14,394 nucleotides of DNA, taken from positions 1-14,394 of the forward strand of contig JAYGEH010000406.1 in NCBI GenBank assembly GCA_046582475.1, written 5' to 3'. Position 1 is the first letter of the stretch. Every line of letters begins with the position of its first letter. Origin of the DNA: GCA-2687515 sp046582475 (GTDB taxonomy: Bacteria; Pseudomonadota; Alphaproteobacteria; Rhodospirillales; UBA2165). Shown in pieces: positions 1 to 5,952 of the stretch. A program made the position numbers and the translations under genes. The notes below the pieces were generated by a model. That model was given only the letters and a program-made list of their open reading frames with translations. It was not told the DNA's origin and made no database searches.

Positions 1-16
1 AAGCACCCGGCCTGCG

Positions 17-115
17 GTGGGTCAAATCGGCTCCCCTGCGGCGTTGCGGCGATTGCCCGATGCAAAGGCATCGCGCTGCGCACCGCGCCTACCCGGAAAA
101 CCGATTTGTTCCCAC
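17..115. repeat. Palindromic repeat, related to arm 2 of the 268-bp element
   Basis: An imperfect inverted repeat encloses this block: CAAATCGG (23-30) pairs with CCGATTTG (101-108), and GTGGG (17-21) pairs with CCCAC (111-115) across a small asymmetric bulge. At the tip, CGATGC (58-63) and GCATCG (68-73) form a hairpin with an AAAG loop. The blocks GGGTCA (19-24), TCCCCT (32-37), CGATG (58-62), GCATCGC (68-74), CTGCGC (76-81) and CCTACC (88-93) recur in the same order and nearly the same spacing at 13007-13084, so the two are very probably copies of one repeat family. It starts 16 bp downstream of the TPR gene stop and lies in the opposite orientation relative to its neighbour gene compared with the 13013-13100 copy. 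It has no T-tract, so it is not an obvious intrinsic terminator. The family name is unknown to me. Confidence 0.7.
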
Positions 116-130
116 CAAATTGATTCATAT

Positions 131-2122
131 TTATCCGGAACTGCTCTCGGGACGCCAATCTCGAAGACAGGCGGCGGCGGCGGCGACCGCCGAGGGCCAA
201 TCCCGGGGCCGGGTTTGGCGGAACAGGGGCATATCCGGGTACCATGGGCTGTCGTGCCGGCCCAGCATCCAGCGCCAGTCGGGCGCGAACGGCAGCAGCA
301 CCCAGACCGGGCGGCCAAGGGCGCCGGCCAGATGCGGGATCGCGGTATCGGAGGTAATGATCAGGTCCAGGTTGGCCATGATCGCGGCGGTATCGACGAA
401 GGCGGCGTCCTGGTCGACCAATTCGCCGGGATCGATTATCGGATAGTGGGACGCCAGTGCTGCAATCTGGTCACGCCCAAAACCTTGTTGCAGCACCACG
501 AAGTGGGCATTGACGGCGCCGAAAAGGGGTTCCAGCCGGACCGCCGGAAGCGAGCGGGCATAATCCATTTCGTAGTCTGGATTGCCTTGCCAGGCGATGC
601 CGATTTTTAGCCCGCCGAAGGCATCAAACCGGGCACGCCAATCGGCAATCCGCTTCGCCTCGGCCTTGAGATAGGGCCCGCCCGCCGGGATCCGAACATC
701 GCCCATGTGGTGCGGCAGGCTCATCAACGGCGCGTGATAATCGGCGCCCGGCAGCGCTCCGGCGGCATCCACATAGCCGGCCAAACCCTCGAGCCCACTG
801 AAAAGCGCTTCCAATCGCGCCGCGCCGGCGAGCAGCACCCGCGCACCGGCGTCGGCGAGCGGCTTTACGTAGCGGGCGAATTGAATAGCGTCGCCGATGC
901 CCTGTTCCGAGCGTAGGAGAATGGTCTTGCCGTCCAAGGGCTCGCCTTTCCAGGGCAAGCCCGGCAAGCCTTTCATCATGGCGGCGACGGCGGGTTCGGA
1001 AAGCCGGGTTTCGAATTCCGCCCAGCCTTCGCGGTAATGCCCGCCCAGCAAAAGCGCCCGCGCCAAGTTGGAACGGATATTTTCTCTGTCTTCGATTTGC
1101 TTGGCGCGGCGATAGGTTTCGATAGCCTCGGGCAATTTGCCTTCATGCTGATTGGCGAGCGCCAGATTGCCGACAATGACCGGGTTGACCGGCTGCAGGG
1201 TCAGCGCCTGGGCAAAATAGTCCCGGCCCTGATCGAATTCCCCCAGATCGCGCATGACATTGCCCATCTGGGCCAAAAGGGCGGCGTCGCCGGGCAAGCG
1301 TTCAATAGCGACTTCCAGCTCGCGGCGCGCGCCTTCGGGATCGTTTTGCAGCTGCAGGCAAAGGGCCAATTTCAGACACGTTTCCGGGTTGCCGGGCTCG
1401 GCATTCACGGCCAGGCGCAACTCCGCTTCGGCGGCTGGGAATTGGCGCTGGTTAAAATAGACCGCGGCCAGGTTGAAGCGGGCGCCGGCGTAGTCGGGCT
1501 TGAGGCGCAAGGCTTCCAGAAAGGCGGCGATGGCGCCGGCCGCATCGCCCGTTGCCGCCAGGGCGTTGCCGAGATTGTCGCGCGATGCGGGCGCTTGGCT
1601 ATCGGCATCGATGGCCCGCCGGAAGGCGGCGATGGCGTCGCTCATCCTGCCCGCGGCTTTCATGGCCAGGCCGAGGTTGTTGATAGCCTCGACGCCCTCC
1701 GGCGCACGGGCCACGGTATTTTCAAATGCGTCGATGGCGGCATTGAAATCGCCCCGCCCCAGATAGGCATTGCCCAGATTGAACCAGGCATCGGGATTGT
1801 CCGGCTCGATGGAGGCGGCCTTGCACAAGGCCTCTGCCGCCTCTTCAAAACGGCCCAACCGGCTGAGGGTTTCGCCCAGGTTAAACCAGCAATCAAAGCG
1901 CTCGGGGGAGGCCTCGGCGGCATGGCGGAAGGCGCGTACGGCCTGGACGAAACGGTTCATATTGCGCAGCACCACGCCGTAATTGAACAGCACCGCCGAA
2001 TCGGCGCCGCGAATTTGCAGGCATCGCTGCAGGAACGGCAAGGCCTGATCGACGAGGCCCGCCTCGTTCAGGATCATGGCCATCAATTGCAGAAATTGCC
2101 AGTTTTTCGGATCCGACTTCAA
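131..2122 (-). CDS. TPR protein with C-terminal glycosyltransferase-9-like domain
   Basis: The protein has about ten tetratricopeptide repeats over residues 1 to ~345 (recurring G-A-F/Y-A-P pattern, e.g. DAWFNLGNAYLGRGDFNAAI), then a C-terminal domain from about residue 395 to 663. That domain begins ILLRSEQGIGDAIQFARY and contains GIAWQGNP and, at roughly 589-606, TSDTAIPHLAGALGRPVWVL, which resemble the nucleotide-sugar-binding region of heptosyltransferase/GT9-like proteins fused to TPRs in alphaproteobacteria. The acceptor is unknown; protein or envelope glycan glycosylation is an inference. No signal peptide or membrane segment is evident, so it is probably cytoplasmic. The start used is TTG at 2122, which is doubtful: codons continue upstream in frame to 2203 (EALFRSGDLKAAGDLFRDALK, a good TPR helix pair) before a stop, suggesting the real N-terminus is longer. 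It lies downstream of the M23 gene on the same strand and is probably co-transcribed. Confidence 0.85.
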   Translation of the reverse strand: MKSDPKNWQFLQLMAMILNEAGLVDQALPFLQRCLQIRGADSAVLFNYGVVLRNMNRFVQAVRAFRHAAEASPERFDCWFNLGETLSRLGRFEEAAEALCKAASIEPDNPDAWFNLGNAYLGRGDFNAAIDAFENTVARAPEGVEAINNLGLAMKAAGRMSDAIAAFRRAIDADSQAPASRDNLGNALAATGDAAGAIAAFLEALRLKPDYAGARFNLAAVYFNQRQFPAAEAELRLAVNAEPGNPETCLKLALCLQLQNDPEGARRELEVAIERLPGDAALLAQMGNVMRDLGEFDQGRDYFAQALTLQPVNPVIVGNLALANQHEGKLPEAIETYRRAKQIEDRENIRSNLARALLLGGHYREGWAEFETRLSEPAVAAMMKGLPGLPWKGEPLDGKTILLRSEQGIGDAIQFARYVKPLADAGARVLLAGAARLEALFSGLEGLAGYVDAAGALPGADYHAPLMSLPHHMGDVRIPAGGPYLKAEAKRIADWRARFDAFGGLKIGIAWQGNPDYEMDYARSLPAVRLEPLFGAVNAHFVVLQQGFGRDQIAALASHYPIIDPGELVDQDAAFVDTAAIMANLDLIITSDTAIPHLAGALGRPVWVLLPFAPDWRWMLGRHDSPWYPDMPLFRQTRPRDWPSAVAAAAACLRDWRPESSSG

Positions 2123-2233
2123 GGCGTCTCGGAAAAGATCGCCGGCGGCTTTCAGATCACCGCTTCTGAACAGGGCCTCGCCGCCTCGAGACGCCCGCTT
2201 TTCTCATCGTTCGCCGCCAACCGCCCAGCCGCC
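2123..2233 (-). other. Probable missing 5' end of the TPR gene, split by a frame change
   Basis: Reading from the M23 stop codon, a TTG at 2218-2220 opens the frame MAANDEKSGRLEAA, which breaks off near 2180. The TPR frame takes over there with EALFRSGDLKAAGDLFRDALK. Adding one base between 2179 and 2180 would join them as ...GRLEAAEALFRSGDLKAAG..., a convincing TPR, and would put the start 13 bp after the M23 stop. Either the sequence lost a base in the GGCGGCGAGG run (sequencing error or true mutation) or the gene really starts internally. The two-frame TPR-like reading is seen directly; the cause is not. Confidence 0.5.
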
Positions 2234-3391
2234 CTAACGGATCATGACGCGCCGGGATGCGCGGAAAGTTTTGCTGCCGCCGGAGGCCGGCCGGGTCAGG
2301 ATCATTTCGCTTTGATAGGTGCCGGCGGGCCAGGTCCCGCGGCGGGCTTTAAATCCAAAATGCAGGAACTGGCGGGCGCGCGGCCGCTTGAGTTTCAAAT
2401 TCAATCGCCGCTCTTCCAATTGATTGCCATCGGGTCCGATCAGGCGCACGATCACCTTGTCGCCGTTGTGGACGCCGAATACGTCCATCCAGACGAATAG
2501 GGTTTTCAACGGCGATGCGAGCCGGGCCTTGGCGTAATCGCCCCGGCGCGCGGCCTTATAATTCGGCGCCACGGCGGAAATGCCGGCATGGTAAATGTTG
2601 GTTTCCCGATACCGCAACAGCGCCCGTGCTTCGGGCCGCCACATGTTGCCGCCAACCTTGGTGCCGTCTTTAACGGTAACGCCGGTGAATGGATCGACCG
2701 GCTGGCCCTTGTAAAAAACCATGAAATGCAAATGCGGAAATTCGGTTTTGCCCGACAGCCCGACCAGCCCCAGCCGGGTGCCCGTCGCGATCCGCTGGCC
2801 TTTCACCACGGCCACGCTGCCCGCGCGCATATGGCAGTATTGGGTGCGCCAATCCGCGTCGTGGCGGACCACGACCGCGTTGCCGCATTCCCGGCCCTTG
2901 AGGGCTTCGGGTTTCAGCAATTTGTAATCGATGTCGGCCATGGCGTCGCGGGTGGCCAGGACAACGCCATCGGCGGCGGCACGCACAGCTACGCCCAGGG
3001 TCATGGCGCGCTGGTCGCGAATGGCGAAATCGATGCCTTTGTGGCCGTCATAGGTGCGCGAGCCGCCGACATAATCCCGGGCGCCCTTGCCGGGGTCCGC
3101 GTCCACATAGTTGGGCATCCAGCAATCCCGGCCCGGTGTGCATTCGATGGGCAGGGCAAATGATTTGCTTTTGGCAAAGGCAAGCGCAGGCCTTCGCGGC
3201 GGCGCCGGTGTTGGTGCCGTTTGGGCACGCCGATCCAGCTTTGGCGGCGGCCGAGCCGGAGCCTTTTGACCGCCCTGCAACGCCGCCAGCTCGCCTTTCA
3301 GCTCGCGGATGGCGATGAATTGCCAGACGGTGGTGATCACAAATGCGATCAGGACCGGAAGTCCGACGCGGAGGATGAATTTTCTCGACAC
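2234..3391 (-). CDS. M23 family (LytM-type) metallopeptidase, membrane-anchored
   Basis: This is a 385-aa predicted peptidoglycan endopeptidase. Residues ~7-24 form one hydrophobic segment (signal anchor), followed by a short coiled-coil-like stretch and a Pro-rich linker (~43-70). The M23 core shows the zinc and catalytic residues: H117 and D121 in GHKGIDFA, H187 in QYCHMRAGS, and H220/H222 in FPHLHFMVF. Four cysteines (84, 90, 169, 186) suit periplasmic disulfides. Residues ~245-385 form an extra, probably beta-rich domain ending in RRVMIR, whose role I cannot assign. All motif residues are present, so an active enzyme is likely, unlike degenerate LytM activators such as EnvC or NlpD. The GTG start is supported by AGAGGA four bases upstream. 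It is first in a minus-strand pair with the TPR gene and divergent from the amidase gene. Confidence 0.9.
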   Translation of the reverse strand: MSRKFILRVGLPVLIAFVITTVWQFIAIRELKGELAALQGGQKAPARPPPKLDRRAQTAPTPAPPRRPALAFAKSKSFALPIECTPGRDCWMPNYVDADPGKGARDYVGGSRTYDGHKGIDFAIRDQRAMTLGVAVRAAADGVVLATRDAMADIDYKLLKPEALKGRECGNAVVVRHDADWRTQYCHMRAGSVAVVKGQRIATGTRLGLVGLSGKTEFPHLHFMVFYKGQPVDPFTGVTVKDGTKVGGNMWRPEARALLRYRETNIYHAGISAVAPNYKAARRGDYAKARLASPLKTLFVWMDVFGVHNGDKVIVRLIGPDGNQLEERRLNLKLKRPRARQFLHFGFKARRGTWPAGTYQSEMILTRPASGGSKTFRASRRVMIR

Positions 3392-3520
3392 GGGTTCCTC
3401 TGGGGTTGCTCGGGAATTGCTCGGGGTTCAGGGAAATAAAATAACGCGCATGGTAGAGTCTACCCAAAATGATTAATAAGGGGCGAATCATTTGCCGAAA
3501 CGGACCGGAAACGCCACGCC
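3392..3520. promoter_or_regulatory. Divergent promoter region with two inverted repeats
   Basis: This 129-bp gap separates the divergent M23 and amidase genes, so it must carry both promoters unless transcription enters from elsewhere. It is more AT-rich than its surroundings around 3432-3442 and 3466-3480. Two dyads are visible: GGTAGAGTCTACC (3452-3464), a perfect palindrome around a central G, and AATGATT (3468-3474) with AATCATT (3486-3492) separated by 11 bases. They could be operators for a shared regulator or small hairpins in the amidase leader. I could not fix a convincing -35/-10 pair for either strand. Confidence 0.4.
3396..3401 (-). promoter_or_regulatory. Ribosome binding site of the M23 gene
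   Basis: AGAGGA on the minus strand lies four bases before GTG at 3391. It is a good Shine-Dalgarno match and decides for this GTG, since no better start is seen nearby. Confidence 0.65.
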
Positions 3521-4936
3521 ATGGACCCATTGATCGCCAAACCGGCGCGCGAAGTTGTCGCCTTGTTAAAATCCGGCCAGGTAACGCCGGACCAGCTTAT
3601 CGACGCCGCCGAAGCGCGCATCGAAGCGGTGGATACGAAACTGAACGCCTTGCCGACCCTTTGCACCGGCCGGGCGCGGGACGCGGCGCGAAATTTGACG
3701 CCAACCGGGCGCGATGGCGCCGGGGCGCGCGGCTGGCTGGCCGGCCTGCCCATCGCGGTCAAGGATTTGAGCAATGTGGCCGGCGTCCGCACCACATTCG
3801 GCTCGCCCATCTTCGCCAATCATGTGCCCGAGGCGTCCGACATCACCGTCGAAATATTGGAACGGAACGGCGCCCTGGTGATCGCCAAATCCAACACGCC
3901 CGAGTTCGGCGCCGGCGCCAATACCTTCAACCCGGTGTTCGGCGCCACCCTCAATCCGTGGAATTTGGACCTCACCTGCGGCGGCTCGTCGGGCGGCGCG
4001 GCGGTGGCGGTGGCCACCGGCCAGGTCTGGCTGGCCACCGGCTCCGACCTTGGCGGCAGCTTGCGCACGCCGGCCAGCTTTTGCTCGGTGGTCGGATTAC
4101 GGCCCAGCCCCGGGCGCGTCGCCCGCACGGCTGCCAATCCGTTCGATACCCTCGGCGTGCAGGGACCGATGGCCCGCGATGTGCGCGACACGGCGTTGCT
4201 GCTGGATGCCATGGCCGGCCGCCACCCGGGCGACGTGCTTTCCTTAAATGACGCGCCGGCACCCTTTCTCGAAGCCGCCGAGGCTCCGAAATTACCGAAG
4301 AAGGTTGCCTTTAGCGCCGATCTCGGGTGCCTGCCGGTGGACCCGGAAATCGCCGGTATCTGCCGCCGCGCCGCCCAAAAACTGGCCGCCGAAGGGGTCG
4401 AGGTCGAAGAGATATCGCCCGATTTCATGGGCGCCGGCGAAACCTTTCAGACCTTGCGCGCCGCCGCCTTCGCCGGCCGCCACGCCGATTTGATGCGCAG
4501 CCATGCGGACAAGTTCAAACCGGAGATCATCTGGAACACGGAAAAGGGCCTGGCCCTCTCGGCCGGCGAAATCGCCAAGGCCGAAGCCGCGCGCGGCGCC
4601 TTGATCGCCCGCGTGGCCGAATTCCTTAGGCATTACGACCTGCTTCTCTGTCCGGCGGCGCCGGTGCCGCCGTTCGATGTAACCCAGCGCTATGTGGAAG
4701 CGATCGGCGATACCAAGATGGACAATTACATCGAATGGATCGCCATCACCTATTGCATTACCCTCACCGCCTGCCCGGCCTTGTCGCTGCCGTCGGGATT
4801 TACCAGCGATGGTCTGCCGGTCGGCATGCAACTGATCGCCGCCAACGGCGAGGAAGCGCGGCTGCTCAGCCACGCATCGGCGATCGAAGAGCTTTTTGCC
4901 GTTGCCACCGGCCTGCCGATTGATCCGTGCAATTAA
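3521..4936 (+). CDS. Amidase signature family hydrolase
   Basis: This 471-aa enzyme hydrolyses a C-N amide bond; the substrate is not readable from sequence. The Ser-cisSer-Lys triad of the amidase signature family is present: K81 in GLPIAVKDL, the cis serine S156 in CGGSSGGAA, and the nucleophile S180 in GSDLGGSLRTPA. Full length is usual for the family, and no signal peptide is seen, so it is probably cytoplasmic. It is unlikely to be GatA of the Glu-tRNA(Gln) amidotransferase because gatB and gatC are not adjacent and the sequence is closer to general catabolic amidases. The ATG start has only a weak upstream purine stretch (CGGAAA). It may be co-transcribed with ribF, which starts 39 bp after its stop, but a functional link to flavin synthesis is not evident. 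Confidence 0.9.
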   Translation: MDPLIAKPAREVVALLKSGQVTPDQLIDAAEARIEAVDTKLNALPTLCTGRARDAARNLTPTGRDGAGARGWLAGLPIAVKDLSNVAGVRTTFGSPIFANHVPEASDITVEILERNGALVIAKSNTPEFGAGANTFNPVFGATLNPWNLDLTCGGSSGGAAVAVATGQVWLATGSDLGGSLRTPASFCSVVGLRPSPGRVARTAANPFDTLGVQGPMARDVRDTALLLDAMAGRHPGDVLSLNDAPAPFLEAAEAPKLPKKVAFSADLGCLPVDPEIAGICRRAAQKLAAEGVEVEEISPDFMGAGETFQTLRAAAFAGRHADLMRSHADKFKPEIIWNTEKGLALSAGEIAKAEAARGALIARVAEFLRHYDLLLCPAAPVPPFDVTQRYVEAIGDTKMDNYIEWIAITYCITLTACPALSLPSGFTSDGLPVGMQLIAANGEEARLLSHASAIEELFAVATGLPIDPCN

Positions 4937-4975
4937 CCGAGGAAGGCCGATATTCCAGCTTGACCCGGCAAGGGT

Positions 4976-5950
4976 GTGCTGACACTTTCCCGGCCCATGC
5001 GAGTCTACCGACATTTTGATGCGATTGCAGCCGAACACCGAGGCGGCGCCATCGCCATCGGCAATTTTGATGGCGTCCATCTGGGTCACCAGATGGTGAT
5101 CGACACCGCCGGCAAAGCGGCCCGTGCCGGCGCCATCCCGTGGGGCGTTCTGACCTTCGAGCCGCATCCGCGCATGTTTTTCGACAAAAACGCGCCGCCG
5201 TTCCGGCTGACGCCATTTCATATCAAACTGCGCCAGATCGAAGCCTTGGGCGTGGAATTTCTGGTGGTCCTGCATTTCGATCAAAAACTGGCGGGCATGG
5301 AGGCCGAGGAATTTGTCGAACGGGTCCTGGTGGGCGGATTCGCGGCCCGCCATATCGTATCGGGCCATGATTTCGTGTTTGGCCACAACCGGCTTGGCAC
5401 AGCGGGCTATCTGGCGGACCGGGGCGTCGAGATGGATTTCGAGACCGAAAGCATAGCGGAAGTTCGGGGCGATGGCGGCGAGATCATATCCTCGACCCGC
5501 ATCCGCCAATATCTGTTCGATGCCGATCCGGCCGCAGCGGCGCGGCTTTTGGGCCACCCTTACGAGATCGAGGGCCGTGTCGCCCATGGCGACCGACGGG
5601 GCCGGCAGATCGGCTTTCCGACGGCAAATATCGCACTCGATGACAACGTTCGCCCAGCGCTCGGCGTGTACGCCATTCGCGCCGGCATCGATGCAGGCGC
5701 CGATACGGATTGGCATGACGGCGTCGCCAATTTGGGCTATAGACCTACTTTCGGCGGCGAGCAACCTGTCCTAGAGGCCCATCTATTCGATTTCGATCAG
5801 GATATCTACGGCAAGCATTTGCGCGTGGGACTGATCGATTTTTTGCGGGCCGAACGAAAGTTTGACGGCGTCGAGGCGCTGAAGGCTCAAATAGGCAAGG
5901 ATTGCAAGGAATCGGGTCTCCGGCTTGCGGCCGGAAACTGGCAAACTTAA
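4976..5950 (+). CDS. ribF: Bifunctional riboflavin kinase / FAD synthetase
   Basis: RibF phosphorylates riboflavin to FMN and adenylylates FMN to FAD. The N-terminal adenylyltransferase half shows GNFDGVHLGHQ (29-39, the nucleotidyl-transferase HxGH site), FEPHPR (61-66), GHDFVFGHNRLGT (130-142) and SSTRIR (172-177). The C-terminal kinase half shows GFPTANI (213-219), NLGYRPTFGG (252-261) and the catalytic-type glutamate E267 in LEAHLFDFDQDIYG. At 324 aa it has the normal bifunctional length. The start taken is GTG at 4976, because a TGA lies in frame at 4961; ATG at 4997 (MRVYRHFDAIA) is a real alternative, and neither has a strong ribosome binding site. No FMN riboswitch is seen in the short upstream gap. 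Its stop is two bases before ileS, a common alphaproteobacterial arrangement. Confidence 0.96.
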   Translation: MLTLSRPMRVYRHFDAIAAEHRGGAIAIGNFDGVHLGHQMVIDTAGKAARAGAIPWGVLTFEPHPRMFFDKNAPPFRLTPFHIKLRQIEALGVEFLVVLHFDQKLAGMEAEEFVERVLVGGFAARHIVSGHDFVFGHNRLGTAGYLADRGVEMDFETESIAEVRGDGGEIISSTRIRQYLFDADPAAAARLLGHPYEIEGRVAHGDRRGRQIGFPTANIALDDNVRPALGVYAIRAGIDAGADTDWHDGVANLGYRPTFGGEQPVLEAHLFDFDQDIYGKHLRVGLIDFLRAERKFDGVEALKAQIGKDCKESGLRLAAGNWQT

Positions 5951-5952
5951 AA

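Noticed and set aside
1037..2500. Long plus-strand open frame (487 codons) antisense to the TPR and M23 genes
   Set aside because: It is a GC-rich shadow frame: it runs through two recognisable genes, has low-complexity Gly/Ala/Gln composition and no family resemblance.
4937..4975. FMN riboswitch upstream of ribF
   Set aside because: The gap is only 39 bp, far too short for the aptamer, and none of its conserved segments is visible.
4292..5764. Long minus-strand open frame (490 codons) across the amidase and ribF genes
   Set aside because: It lies opposite two clearly identified genes and spans their junction; it has no recognisable domain.
5902..5952. Upstream TTG extension of ileS by 17 codons
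   Set aside because: It would overlap ribF and adds residues not typical of the family N-terminus; ATG 5953 fits better.
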